Shown: positions 41,991 through 54,124, counted from the first letter of the stretch. The stretch: 64,000 bases of DNA from Microglena sp. YARC (GCA_022414725.1 CM039464.1:18903844-18967843); one strand, 5' to 3'. Made by a program: numbers and translations. The notes: generated by a model from the letters alone, not told the origin.

Positions 41991-42689
41991 AGAAGCCATC
42001 TCTAATCAATTTCTCCATCAATTCCAGCACAGCCACATTAACATAGATAAAGCCTGGACTATAGCACAAACTTTACTGGGAGAAGATAAAACATCTGCAC
42101 ACATTCAATCTATTAGACAAGAACTCAAAGCCACCATACCAGAAGACCTTAACAGCATGACAAATCATCTCATGGTCACTCTTCACCAAGCTCTCTCCAT
42201 CAAGACTGACACCTGCCCTACCAAGCCTAGTACACCAGGCACCTTCCTGCCAAGACAAACTGCCAAAACCTACAGAAGACATAACTACCATATTAAACAC
42301 ATTACAGCACTCCGAACAGCTTCCAACCACCTTGACCAACAACAATACATGGAACTAAGAAGCACACCTCACATGGCAGGCACATACTCACCTACCACTA
42401 AAATTAATATACAACAGCACTTTCAAAATTTACTCCTCTCTGACTATTGTCTCTCCTTAACTGCTGATATTAAACAAAGTATTACAGAATTACGTCACGT
42501 GCAGTTTGCACTCAAAGAGGAGAGAGTTACCGCCTCCATTAAGAAATTCCGACGCCGCCTCAGTACACAAGCACGACAAACTCACAGGTATATTTTCTCT
42601 CCTGAAAATCACACACACACACACCCACTGCTCTACTGGACGCATCCACACACACACTCAGCACTAGCACCCAGGGTCTCCTGGAAGTT
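41991..42689 (+). pseudogene. Linker between endonuclease and reverse transcriptase
   Basis: Continues the polyprotein in another frame (41917-42693). Basic and Gln/Thr rich, with no recognised motif. One frame change on entry and one on exit. Confidence 0.6.
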
Positions 42690-44171
42690 ATGACTAAACA
42701 TATGGGAAAACTCATGTCACCTCCCACTCCACCCATCTCAGATGACTATACACGACACGCCACCCCCCCTCCATGGGAAATACACACAGACAAATACCAC
42801 TTGGAAACTCCAGCCAACTCCATACAAAACACTGCCTCTCCCTACACCTTTCTCTCCTCCTCAACCACCTATGCTGACTGTATTAGGAAACTCTCTACCA
42901 ACAAAGCCACTGGCCCAGACGGCATACCTAATGAATTACTTATGTGCCTCCCACAGGAAATGCACCTCATCATACACAAACTCATGCAGCTAGTATGGAT
43001 CCTGGGAGAAACACCAGACTGCTGGAAAACCTCACACACAGTCATGCTCTACAAAAAATCAGATCCTTGCTTACCTCAAAACTACAGGCCAATAGGCCTT
43101 AACAATGCTGTAGCCAAACTCTGGACCTCCCTTGTTACTAACACTATTACTACCTACTCTGAAACCAACCACATTCTTAGCGCCTGCCAAGAAGGTTTCA
43201 GAAAAGACAAAAGTACCTATAGACAACTCTTGAACCTACTCCACAACATTGAGGACGCTGCCCTCTTCCACCAGGACCTCTATGCTGCCTACTTCGACTT
43301 TAGCTCTGCTTTTAACATGATTGATCACCAAAAACTTCTCTGCATCATGCACAGCTTGGGTTACACCCACGACACTATAGACACTATTAAAGGAATCTAC
43401 ACAAACTCTACTACACATATTCTCCTTAACAATACACCTGGCTCCCCCATCCCCATCACTAGGGGCACCATCCAGGGGGATACTCTCTCCCCCCTACTCT
43501 TCATTATCTTTCTAGAACCCCTACACAGATGGCTCCGTTCTGGGGGACGAGGATACAGAGCAGCATCCCTACCCTCCAAAACAGCAGATGAACACCACAC
43601 CAGCAGCTTGGGGTATGCTGACGACACTGCTGTCCTAACCGGCAGCTCAGAGGACCTTCGCATCCAATGTGGTTAAGTTCAAACTTTTAGCATCTGGTCG
43701 GGCATTCCTCTTAACGCCACCAAATGTGTGGTCAGTGGCATACTCCACAAATCACACCCCTCTCAACCTACTCACAACAACACTCTCAAACAAAGGCTAC
43801 ATAAAATTCCACTAGGAAACTCCTATGCTACCTACCAGCCGCCTGACCAAGCCTACAAATACTTGGGGGTTCACATCTCACTTACCTTAAATTGGAAAAC
43901 TCAACTCCACTCTACTATTGAAACCATTCACAATAAAGGGCTGAGTATCCTCACCAAAGCTAAAAACAGGGCAACCCCCACCCAATGCTTACGAATAATT
44001 TCACAATGTGTCAGAGCAGCTATTAAATACCCCATGATAGTAGCTCCCTTCTCACTAACCGACATTCACGTCATTGACAGAGCAGTATTAAAAACAGTTA
44101 AACTCTGTTGCTCCCTTCCAGATCTTTTCCGACAAGAGCACTCCACCTCCCTAAAACAGAGGCAGGACTAG
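42690..44171 (+). pseudogene. Reverse transcriptase domain of the Dualen-like element
   Basis: RT fingers with KATGPDGIPNELL and NYRPIGL; motif A YFDFSSAFNMID; motif B GTIQGDTLSPLLF; motif C GYADDTAVL; then after one TAA at 43674-43676 the same frame continues with NATKCVVSG and YKYLGVHISLTLNW (motifs D/E and thumb). All catalytic Asp residues are kept. Apart from that single stop, this is the best preserved stretch of the element. Confidence 0.9.
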
Positions 44172-46520
44172 GGGTGCCCTCCCTACTCACTGAATACACC
44201 CAGATTACTGCAACAGCCCTCACCCAGTCCATGAACGACCAAGGTCACCTGGGAATCCTCACTAGAGCTCTCCTTAATAAATCAACTTCCACCATGACCA
44301 CTCTAGATCCTCTCTCTCTATCCCGCAAGCAACTTAAGTATATGTCCCTAGCCCGCCAGCTGGAAATTATTAAAAAATCTGACATAACAATTTCTTGGAA
44401 TGACACAGAACTTCTTGACAAACTTAACATACACTCTCTTCCTCTCCCTCCACAGGCAATCCCTGTATCACTCATGACTCCATTCCATGACCTGGCCATC
44501 TATTCATACCATGACCTGGTCACCCCCATGGGAACTCACCTTGTCAGCACTACAGATCTCTCTCTTATCACCTTACACAAAGTTACTAAACACCACAAAC
44601 GGTCCCTGAACCGCCTCACCGCTCACCTCTCCTCCCTCCAAACTGTCGCCTCCCCAATACACTCTGACCCACTTCCCCTCTCACACCGACAACTTGCGCC
44701 CGGTTACGCAATTGCGCAGAACACAACCGATAACGTTAAATCTCCTGCTTCTATTGAACCCTCCACCCCACCCACCCAGCGTTACCAACCTCACGCCACT
44801 GTTACTGACGCAGACTACGAGGCGGATTCCATTGGGGACCTGGAAGGAAACCAATGGTGGGCGTGGCCCACGCAGACCGAAGGCAGTCACGCGCACCAAG
44901 CATGGGCTGCCCCAGCAGTGATGCCACCTGGGCAGCACGCCACTACTTGTGCAAATCCTGGATCCGTCACTCCTCCACCTCTACATTTTACCGTGCATAT
45001 AGAATAACTCCCACCTCACACCCTGACAGGATCCGCGAGGCCATGACATCCCCGACAGCAGCGCACCTGCACCACCGGCGCGCCTGCTCCACCTTACCTA
45101 CGGATCCAATACAAAGCCCTGCACATCACGAGCTGGCGGGGCAAGCGCTCCTACAACGACGACAAACTAGTCACTTCCACTGTTGTCCACGTTCAATGGG
45201 CCCCAACCATCATGCACAACGAACATATCAACTCCTACACACACATGGGATACAGCATCCACCACAGCACATCTCTTACCTCCACTACCTCCACCATACA
45301 TTGGAAACCCCAATCTCACAATGCGTCTCACCTTGTTGAACTTTTGGGACAACCAGCATACGACCAATTAACCCACACTTTTAAAACTACTCCCCCATTA
45401 ACCACACACCTCAACCCTAGGAAGGACACCCACCTTCAACAACAAGGCCAATGAGCCACCTCCCCAGGATTTAATGCTGACAACCAACACCCTGGTTCAC
45501 AAACTTCTGAAAATTGACACACACGACAGGCACCCAGACTGGGACATTCAACCACCCTCAGCCTACATTATACAAACAGGCATCCTCACCACTCTGGATG
45601 ACCAATCCACACACACACACACCAACGTTTCATATCTTTATAACCCCACTGGTCACTGTCTTGGGCACATTCCCAACGACAGACTAACCTCTCTCAAACA
45701 AAACTATGACCACTTCAAAAAATCACCACCCTACAAATGGAACCAACTGACCCAAGGAGGAACATACCACACTGACTTAGCTGCCCTCTTCACCAGATAC
45801 AGAGCTGCTCCTGCTGCTACCAACACTCTTTCTCCTTTTCTCTACCAAGCAGCAGCTGCTCTGGGCATTACTCACCATCGTACTTCTAACCCCCTTAGCT
45901 ACGACCAAAGCCTCACCAGCTTCTCTTCTACCAGCCCTGCTGATCAGCTCTTTGGCTCCAACCAAGACCCCTTTCTTACCATCTGGACTGGGGGCTCACT
46001 GGTGGACATTCCTAACTCCACGACACAAGCACACCAAGCTCTAAGGTGGGCCCTAGCCAGTGCTGACCATGCTGAAAAATACTCTCAGCCCTACCTGCAC
46101 CCTGATGCTCCTCCCTGACGACCTTGCTGCCCTTACAAAACCCTCCTCCACCACTCCTGGATTCACTATATTGACTCCAGACCGCAGTCTGAATTTTATA
46201 CTACCTCTGAAATTTGGCTTGGCAGCAAATCTCACACTCCACCCTCCACCCACAAACTACACCTCATCCTTATATGCAACCCCACAGCCAAGATACCTAT
46301 TTTCCTAAACTCCCAGATTTTATTGACCAATGGACATACTACATGCAAAGCCTCTCCTCATCCTGGGAGCCCTCCACCTCCCACTCTTACCTTCTCTGAC
46401 ATTGTCATTACTTACCCCCGGAAACTCAAATGTCTTGCCAAAAATCCTTGGCAAACTCCACTCCACCAACACCCTCCTCCCTCTCTTCTTACCACTACTC
46501 ACCCTTGTCTTCACCTAGCT
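44108..46520 (+). pseudogene. Region between RT and RNase H of the Dualen-like element
   Basis: Open in pieces: 44108-45007, 44854-45339, 45474-46118, 46060-46308 and 46323-46562, each in a different frame from the one before. Weak similarity to the thumb/connection of non-LTR RTs at the start (LFRQEHSTSL, TEAGLGVPSLLTEYTQIT). No further domain recognised. Confidence 0.55.
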
Positions 46521-46529
46521 ACCCCTCCT

Positions 46530-46975
46530 CAGGCCTCCAGGTCTACACAGATGGCAGCCTAATAAAAGGTAAACCAGGGCACCCTAGTAAAATAGGTGCT
46601 GCAGTATATGTCCGGCTGCAGGACAAAGCTACACCATCAACCCTGGGGAATAGGGGCCACCAAAACTAACAACAGGGCAGAACTGGTAGCCATCCACCAA
46701 GCCCTTCTCAACATTGACTACGACAAATCCCTTACACTCCATACAGACAGCCTCTGCTCTCTTCAACTTATTAAAAAAAATGATTCATGACCCTACCACA
46801 ACAACCCGTTCCATTCATACTGAACTTCTGCAATCAATTCAAAAACCTCATTCAACGCATCCTGCATGGCTCACACACCACTCTTTGTAAAGTCCGTTCC
46901 CACACAGGTATCCTTGGAAATGACAGGGCAGACATTCTGGCACGCAAGGCAGCTGAGCACCCTGCCTCCACCAAT
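46530..46975 (+). pseudogene. RNase H domain of the Dualen-like element
   Basis: The four catalytic positions are visible across three frames: YTDGSLI (first Asp), NNRAELVAIH (Glu), LHTDSLCSLQL (second Asp) and RSHTGILGNDRADILA (His and last Asp). Two frameshifts, near 46660 and 46790. It would degrade the RNA of RNA-DNA hybrids. Confidence 0.85.
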
Positions 46976-47324
46976 TTTACTGACAACACTGGGGAAATCC
47001 CCCGCCACAATGTCTACTGGCCCACAGTTCAACCTCCTCGCACACCCATGGGAGATATTCCCCCACGCATCCTAGCACCTAACCTTACACAAGGTATCAC
47101 CTCTAACCTGCCCACTAGCTGCCACCTTGGCCAACACCCTCTTAAAGGGATTTATGCAACCACCTGGGCTGATAACACTCCCCACCAACTTCCTCATGCA
47201 AGTAACAAGTTTTGGACCTCAACCCTTATCCAACATAAAACTAAATTCCACATCCTTAAAGCCCGCTGGGGTAGACTGTGGAACCGTAAACTTGCATTCC
47301 GCTGGAAACTCCCTTATATTACAA

Positions 47325-47995
47325 GCACTCACCCACCCACGAACTCCCTATGCCCCATTTGCCACACCTGTGAGGACGGAGCGGGCCACATCCCGGCGGG
47401 CTGCACACACCGGACTTTCAAGGGGCTCTATATCAAGAGACATGACGCCGCAGTGCGACTCATCCACAAGGCCATTTGCACCGGAGCCCTGGGATCCCGC
47501 AGAATGATCATGGACGCTGGCAAGGAAGAGGACCTCCCCAGGGGGTCCTGGGCAAACGTCTCCCTGACTGGTTACGCCCCTCCACTATTACTGTAGCGGA
47601 CTGGAAGAGAATGAGACCTGATCTTGCCGTCCTACTGACATAGACTCTCCTACCTGTATGTCTGATAAAGAACTCAGGGTTCTTGAGCTTGGATACTGCT
47701 CTGATACCAACCATGCTACTAAGTTTATCACTAAACACGCCCAGCATGTTGAATTAGTAAATGGCCTTAGATCGGCTGGATACCTCGTTCACTATGAAGT
47801 TATCACCGTTGGAACAACTGGTACTATTCCAACCTCTTTTTTGACTTCTATGACCACTCTTGGACTTCAGAGACCATGTGCCCTCAAACTGGCGGACACA
47901 GTCCACTCCCACACCATCACTAGCTTTCAGAGTATTTTACAGTGCAGACGTTTTATGGAAGCACACCCCGGGTCGATACCCGGGGACTAGCACAC
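47325..47995 (+). pseudogene. CCHC knuckle and restriction-like endonuclease (RLE) of the Dualen-like element
   Basis: CPICHTCEDGAGHIPAGC gives C-x2-C-x8-H-x4-C. RHDAAVRLIHKAI is the RLE-type helix. After a frame change come DWKRMRPDLAVL, with the catalytic PD, and after another LRVLELGYCSDTNHATKFI (the Glu) and further basic and GTTGTIP motifs typical of RLE ends. This is the second endonuclease, normally found in R2-type site-specific elements. Two frameshifts, near 47560 and 47640. Confidence 0.8.
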
Positions 47996-47999
47996 AGGC

Positions 48000-48258
48000 C
48001 GTCCCCCCTCTCAGGTTTTGTCTTGCCAGCTGCATTGTGTCGGTGCTTCCCAACCGGGGTGAAAACCCCCCGTATTAAGCTGCACTGGCATGATGTGGCT
48101 ACGGTGCCTGCCGGTCAGGCATTGGTGGTAATTCTTTTTACTGAGATGGCCCTACGGTGACTATAGCTAGCTCCGGCTTACGCTATGGTGTCCTTAACTT
48201 CACGTCCTGTGTGTAACGGTTCTACACGGATGTAACAATTTCAATTTCAATTTCAATT
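48000..48258 (+). other. 3' UTR and (TTTCAA)n tail of the Dualen-like element
   Basis: Noncoding end, finishing with about four TTTCAA units at 48236-48258 directly before the right duplication. Confidence 0.7.
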
Positions 48259-48272
48259 TCACGCAGATTTTT
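48259..48272 (+). repeat. Right target-site duplication of the Dualen-like element
   Basis: TCACGCAGATTTTT, identical to 37080-37093. Confidence 0.8.
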
Positions 48273-48542
48273 GGACTACCGTTAAAAAGGCCCCGAAGGC
48301 TGGAAGACGCTGTACTAAAAATGCGTCCTCCCTCTCCTCATCTTCCTTCCTTCTTTCATCCCCGTTGTGATAAAGCGGGGTTTATAAATGGTCTCCACAT
48401 CCCAGTGATGGGCTCCAACTAGCTTCCAACTAACCCAGTGATGTTCTCCACATCTTAGTGATGGGTTCCAACTAACTTTCAATATATTGACATATCTTGG
48501 AAGTTAATATTTATTTATTTTATTTATAATGATATATTATAA
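48273..48542. other. No gene seen; short CCCAGTGATGGGCTCCAACT repeats
   Basis: Imperfect units ACATC(C/T)(C/T)AGTGATG(G/T) at 48400, 48435 and 48455. Left target duplication ATAAA of the LTR element at 48543-48547. Confidence 0.5.
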
Positions 48543-48547
48543 ATAAA

Positions 48548-48804
48548 TGTTATAGACGACTTATACGGCGTGTCTAGAGTGGCAATGAGTGCACAGGTGT
48601 GAGTCCCCTCCGGGCCCTGTGCCGCCTGCTGTGCAGCACCGAGGCCAGCTATGGCCACGCGTGCCACTATGCAGGACAGATCTGTACTGTTGCCATCTCC
48701 TTCCGTCTTCCATATAGCCCAAGCTCCCATGCTTGGTAGTTCTCTTCACTCAATGTAACGAGCATACCCTGTAGTGTCTGCAGTCCCGACTTACGACATT
48801 AAAA
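48548..48804 (+). repeat. Left LTR
   Basis: About 250 bases. It carries two segments missing from the right LTR (around GCACCGAGGCCA and TGTAGTGTC), so the pair has diverged by indels and the insertion is not recent. Confidence 0.85.
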
Positions 48805-48990
48805 GGCTATGGGCCGCCATGTTAACCACTGCTAACCGGAAGAGCTGACTCTCTCACAGCATCGTAGAGGGGACGACCAGAGCTACCTTCGGTTTGTAAG
48901 AAACCGTCGAATTCCATCAATCTGTTCACGCAGTAGGAAACCACCACTTGTCAGCGTAGTCCCCTGCTGCTAGAGTAGGATCTACGGCTA

Positions 48991-50248
48991 TTGAGAAGCC
49001 AGCACCGAAAGGCATTTACTGCCGACTTCAACTTTGCGAATCGCCTTGTTGATTTTAAACCCGCTCATCCGAGCACCCATCCCACCACTCTCTCCCTCCG
49101 AACACCCGACTGCAACCTACCTCACCTCAGATCCTCCGCCCACTATCCAACTATGCCAATACTCCTGATCTGAGAAATACACATACTAATAAACACCTTA
49201 CTTTGTATCCCCTTGCTTGCATGACGCCTCTACGTCTTCACCCTAAGCCTGCATGGCATCCTGCTGCTAGAATCTACCCTGATTCAGCAGCCGGACGGTC
49301 TGGCATAGCACCACCCTCTCACTCAAACGCCGCATGGTATGGAATCTGTTATACCTGCGAAGGTACAGGCCACAACCGAAAGGATTGCTGCAAACGATTT
49401 GATTACCCCCACTGGGCATTGCATAGGAAAAACCACATGCCCTGCGAATTAGTCCAAAAGTAGTCACAGACTCGGGTGCGCTGCACCCTCCACCCCACTT
49501 ACGCGCCGAATGGGCTGGACTCTGCTATCATTGCGAGGGTCGGGGCCACAACCAGGATGTCTGCCCCAGCAAACTGGTCACCAATAACCCCAAATCATCT
49601 CATCGCTCTAACCCATCTCGCAAACAGCTACGAGTCCCAATGCACTGGTACTTAACCACCCGCAAAGCACCTCGCAACAACACAGAATACTGTTCCGTTG
49701 CTCACACTATCACCACTGCCCCTGCTGCTGTGTTGCCTGCACCCACACTCAATGAGATTTCTGCTGCTGCTGCCATAGACGATGATAATGCTGCTGCTGC
49801 TGCTGCTGATGATGATACCACGGATGTTGCTGCTGCTGATGATGATGCCACGGATGTTGCTACTGCTGATGTTGATGCCAATGCCGATGCTGTTGATGCT
49901 GATGATTGGGATTGGGATTGGGATAGTGACGATGCTGATACTGCCCTGACCACACCCAGTCCAACTAATTCGCACTTGCTGCGCACGACAGCCACAGTAT
50001 CTTCACCACGCAAATCTTCCGCCACACCTGAATCCACCTCCACTTCCACATCCACTCCGCAACAAGATGCTCACTCGTCAGACCTGGTAGACACCCCCTG
50101 CCCACAAACTGCCATTTGCATCCCACGCATCCAACGAACACTCGCTGAAACTAATCCCTCTCCATCACCCACAGTTCCCTCCTTATTCAGGAACCAACGA
50201 TTGCTTTGCGACAACTCCACGCAAAAGCATCGTCTGGGAGTAGGCTAA
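48991..50248 (+). pseudogene. Gag-like frame with two CCHC zinc knuckles
   Basis: Knuckle 1, CYTCEGTGHNRKDC, is in the frame 49203-49463. Knuckle 2, CYHCEGRGHNQDVC (from 49523), is in the -1 frame, which is open from 49442 to 50248. Both fit C-x2-C-x4-H-x4-C, the RNA-binding motif of nucleocapsid. The second frame then runs into an Ala/Asp-rich tract (49790-49935, DDD, AAAA and WDWDWDSDD) and a Ser/Thr/Pro-rich tail. The frames overlap by 22 bases around TCCAAAAGTAG, so either a mutation or a -1 frameshift joins them. No capsid fold recognised upstream. Confidence 0.6.
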
Positions 50249-51715
50249 CTGCGGTAATTATTTTAGCGAAAGGGGGGGGTCCATGATTGTATGCCGCTTG
50301 AGCACTGGGGACAAGGGCTTTGCCCTCCTACGTGTGTGTACTGCCGAAATACCTAGGCAAGCTACTGTGCGCTCTTATCCTGCTGCTCCCAGTTTTTGCC
50401 ATTCCGTCTCACCGACTACCACTGTTCGAATTCCTTGCCCCTACCGTGATTACGGACATCCCACATTTCCACCATCTCTTATCGCATCATTGCTTCTGCT
50501 CTCGCTGCCTATTTACGCACCTGCGAATCTGCACCTCGAACCTCATGTCCATTCCACCACATGTCTTCCAGCGCCACTCCGCTCTCACGCCGTGGCGCGA
50601 CCCCATGTTTGCAATGACGATCCTCCCTGTCGTCCACCTCCCAACCTGCCGTCCTGTAGTCAATCTACTAACCCCCGATTGTTCATGCCTAACCTCTATC
50701 CTCATTATTGGAGATAAACCAAATGCAATATTGTGCATAGAATGAAGGGGTGATCTGAATGTCATGTCACTTATCTGCCCATGATAAATGCATGGGGGCC
50801 AAATATGACGGGGGGGAATTGATCCTACTTGCCATGCATATCCCACACACTTGCCCATCCCAAATGCATTTAGCATATACGACAAATTGAATGTAAATCC
50901 ATACCTTGGGACATGATCTTTGGCTGCCAACGTGCACCGTTAATGCAACGGGATAGAATGCAAGACACATGAGGACCTCTCCTTTGTTATTTCCCTTTCA
51001 CTTTCTGATTAGGAAATTACCTCGCTCATGCCCACCTTGTCTAAGCACTGACTTTGATTTGCATTCTGAATGATTGCTGGCTAGTACACCTCCTGTAGAA
51101 CCGCACCCTCATAGATTGGATTTCTTGATGCACCAAACGGACTAAATAGGATAGGATTTCTTGATGCACCAAACGCACTAAATTCACTTATCAACACGAA
51201 ACACATGGTGTCTCACTCTTTGTTGGTAAATATATCTACGAGCGATACCCACGCAGATTAATCACTTTCCCAATCCCATTTCTGCATTATGCTTTACCAA
51301 TCTGAAGTATGTTCGAATAGATTGTCAAACCAGAGGGGGATAGTGACGATGCTGAAATAGTGATGCTGATTCTGTCTAGATTCTATCTTGATAAATCCTG
51401 CAGCTCTTATGCAGTCCACTCTATACCTTTCCTGACGGGTCCAAGATTCAGACTCTTCCTAGATATTGATTGATAGCATCATGACTGATTGCTTTCTTCT
51501 ATTTTAGTCTAGCTCTGAACAGAGACCTTGCCCCACAGGCTATTCTTGATTCATTCCCTGCAGCTCCCATGGTGATGATAATTAGAATGATGATGATGAT
51601 ACTGCCCTGCTGATACTGCCTGCTGATTATGATTAGAATGCTGATAATTCTAACCTGATGATTTGGAACCTTAACTTCCACATCATGAGGGGGGACATTC
51701 AACTGACTTATCAAG
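50249..51715 (+). other. LTR element interior, no domain recognised
   Basis: Overlapping open frames at 50283-50745 lack any retroelement motif. GATTTCTTGATGCACCAAAC is duplicated at 51118 and 51155. GATGATGATGATACTGCCCTG near 51588 resembles the gag Ala/Asp tract. Confidence 0.45.
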
Positions 51716-52265
51716 CATGAAAATACCTGCAGCTCCAGCTGTCCCTCCAGCTCCCCTGCAGCTTCAGCTCTCCGGCAGCTCTAGATCCTGCAGCTCTCCT
51801 GCAACCTCAGCTGCCCAGCAGATCCCCTCTAGATCCTGCAGCTCTCCTGCAGCCTTAGCTGCCCAGCAGATCCCCTGCAGCTTCAGCTGCCCTGCAGCTC
51901 TCCTGCCGCTCCAGCTCTCCGGCAGCTCTAGATCCTGCAGCTCTCCTGCAACCTCCGCTGCCCAGCAAATCCCCTCTGGATCTTGCAGCTCTCCTGCAGC
52001 CTTAGCTGCCCAGCAGATCCCCTGCAGCTCCAGCTACCCTGCAGCTCTCCTGCCGCTCTAGCTCTCCGGCAGCTCTAGATCCTGCAGCTCTCCTGCAACC
52101 TCCGCTGCCTAGCAGATCCCCTCTAGATCCTGCAGCTCTCCTGCAGCCTTAGCTGCCCAGCAGATCCCCTGCAGCTCCAGCTCTTGTGCAGCTCTCCTGC
52201 CTCTCCGGATCCTGCAGCTCTGCACCCTGCCCAGCTCATACAGCTGCCCACTAGCTCCTACATGC
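51716..52265 (+). repeat. About 147-bp tandem repeat of GCAGCTC-rich sequence inside the LTR element
   Basis: Higher-order units start at CTCTCCGGCAGCTCTAG near 51768, 51914 and 52061; within each, CCTGCAGCTCTCCTGCA and CTGCCCAGCAGATCCCCT recur. The frame 51717-52061 reads an Ala/Ser/Pro/Cys-rich repeat. Confidence 0.8.
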
Positions 52266-52720
52266 AGCTTCTGTGCACCTACCGAGGAATGGACCCTAAA
52301 TGGCTACCCTTCCCATAGCAATGGTAACCATGAATTCTGATCACATGGCACTCCAGGATTTGGCCTATCTCCTTAGGGGCACATCACGTACAGTCTCCAA
52401 GATTACCATCCTCCAGAGCCCTGTATCTTCATGAACACTGGTACCCCTTGCTCTCCCCTTTTTCCTGCTAAAGATGATTTATTATAGCCTCCTCATCCGA
52501 GAGCTTGGTGTCCCTTTGTCTCCTCTTATCATACTTTGAAGGGACAGATTATTGCAACACTCTAGAACCTGGTTCCACTGTCTTGATATTAAAGTACTTT
52601 CGCTAGTAAATATCTCGACAAATGTATAAAGCAGTTCTATGATTGATTACACTTTAGATATTTTAAATTGCCCCTCTAATGTAATCCACGGTATTCTTGT
52701 GTACAAGAATATCATGGATT
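52266..52720 (+). other. LTR element 3' interior, nothing recognised
   Basis: Noncoding-looking sequence up to the polypurine tract. GTATTCTTGTGTACAAGAATATC at 52691 is a short palindrome. Confidence 0.45.
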
Positions 52721-52728
52721 GGGGGGGA

Positions 52729-52956
52729 TGTTATAGACGACTTATACGTCGTATCTAGAGTGGCAATGAGTGCACAGGTGTGAGTCCTCTCTGGGCCCTG
52801 TGCCGCCTGCTGTGCAGCTATGGCCACGCGTGCAGGACAGATCTGTACTGTTGCCATCTCCTTCCGTCTTCCATATAGCCCAAGCTCCCATGCTTGGTAG
52901 TTCTCTTCACTCAATGTAACGGGCATATCCTGCAGTCCCGACTTACGACATTAAAA
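52729..52956 (+). repeat. Right LTR
   Basis: About 222-228 bases, preceded by the polypurine tract and followed by ATAAA. Confidence 0.85.
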
Positions 52957-53159
52957 ATAAATGAATACCTCCTGCTAGTCTACCTCTCAACATAACAAGG
53001 CCTCAGCTAGGCTTCTAACTGTAGATGCATCCGACTCGGCGTTTAGAAGCCAACTTCGCAGATCCTGCAATTGATGGGAAACCGGTTTGTTTTGTGTGAA
53101 AGGGACTCTGACCCAAGGAGGCTGTGCTAGACTGTTACGTTGGATGGTGCGTTGGATTT

Positions 53160-53163
53160 TATG

Positions 53164-53198
<35 letters not shown>

Positions 53199-54115
53199 AG
53201 TCTGTCTGTCTGTCTGTCGGTCTGTCCGACTGTCTGTCAGTATGCCTGTCTATCTGTCTGTCTGCCCATCTGTCTGACTGTCTATCACTGTGCCTGTCTG
53301 CCTGTCTAACTGTCTGTCTGCCCGTCTGTCTGCCTGTCTATCAGTGTGCCTGTCTGCCTGTCTGTCTTTCTGTCTGTCTGTCTGTCTGTCTGCCCGTCTG
53401 TCTGACTGTCTATCTGTGTGCCTGTCTGTCTGTCTGTCAGTCTGTCTGTCTATCAGTGTGCCTGTCTGTCTGTTTGCCCGTCTGTCTGACTATCAGTGTG
53501 CCTGCCCACCTGTCTGTCTGTCTATCAGTGTGCCTGTCTGTCTGTCTGCCTGCCTGCCTGCCTGTCTGTCTGTTTGCCCGTCTGTCTGACTGTCTATCAG
53601 TGTGCCTGTCTGCCTGCCTGTCTATCTGTCTGACGGTGTACCAGTGTGCCTGTCTGCCTGCCTGTCTATCTGTCTGACTGTCTATTAGTGTGCCTGTCTG
53701 CCTGCCTGTCTATCTGCCTGACTGTCTATCAGTGTGCCTGTCTGCCTGCCTGTCTATCTGTCTGACTGTCTACCAGTGTGCCTGTCTGCCTGCCTGTCTA
53801 TCTGTCTGACTGTCTATCAGTATGCCTGCCTGCCTGCCTGCCTGCCTGTCTGCCTGCCTGCCTGTCTGTCTGCCCGTATGTCTGACTGTCTATCTGTGTG
53901 CCTGTCTGTCTGTCTATCTGTCTGTCAGTGTGCCTGTCTGCCTGCCTGTCTATAAGTCTGTCTGCCCATCTGTCTGACTGTCTATCTGTGTGCCTGCCTG
54001 CCTGCCTGCCTGTCTGTCTGCCCGTCTGTCTGACTGTCTAACAGTGTGCCTGTCTGTCTGTCTGTCTGTCTGTTTGCCCGTCTGTCTGACTATCTGTCTG
54101 TCTGCCTTTCAGCTT
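53160..54115 (+). repeat. CTGTCTGTCTGCCTGCC-type microsatellite, 950 bases
   Basis: Tetranucleotide CTGT/CTGC array with a higher-order unit of the form ATCAGTGTGCCTGTCTGCCTG. The long open frames through it (Cys-Leu-Ser-Val repeats) are artefacts. Confidence 0.9.
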
Positions 54116-54124
54116 GTCTCTTAG

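Larger units (their letters stand above)
37094..48258 (+). mobile_element. Dualen/RandI-like non-LTR retrotransposon, 11.2 kb, full length but broken
   Basis: Bounded by a 14-bp duplication and ending in a (TTTCAA)n tail. Order of parts: long N-terminal region with a 45-bp tandem repeat; tandem Josephin-like cysteine-protease modules; APE endonuclease; reverse transcriptase; RNase H; CCHC knuckle and restriction-like endonuclease (RLE). The combination of APE, RLE, RNase H and a cysteine protease is the published definition of Dualen, found in Chlamydomonas. The coding line changes frame at least ten times and has single stops, so this copy is dead, or the assembly has indel errors. Whether the N-terminal part is a separate ORF1 cannot be settled; the frames meet around 41022-41116. 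Confidence 0.85.
48548..52956 (+). mobile_element. Non-autonomous LTR retrotransposon, 4.4 kb
   Basis: Two LTRs in direct orientation (48548-48804 and 52729-52956), polypurine tract GGGGGGGA at 52721-52728 directly before the right LTR, and ATAAA on both outer sides (48543-48547 and 52957-52961). LTRs start TGTTATAG; the end is either canonical ACA (48798, 52950) or TTAAAA six bases later, which fits the duplication better. The inside has a gag-like frame with zinc knuckles and no protease, RT or integrase motif, so it must use enzymes in trans. No clear primer-binding site. Confidence 0.85.

Noticed and set aside
50283..50745. Protein-coding continuation of the LTR element (pol)
   Set aside because: Two overlapping frames of equal length, neither with protease, RT, RNase H or integrase motifs.
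53087..53955. Cys/Leu/Ser/Val-rich plus-strand open frames
   Set aside because: Translation of the CTGT/CTGC microsatellite; no stop arises because of the repeat composition.
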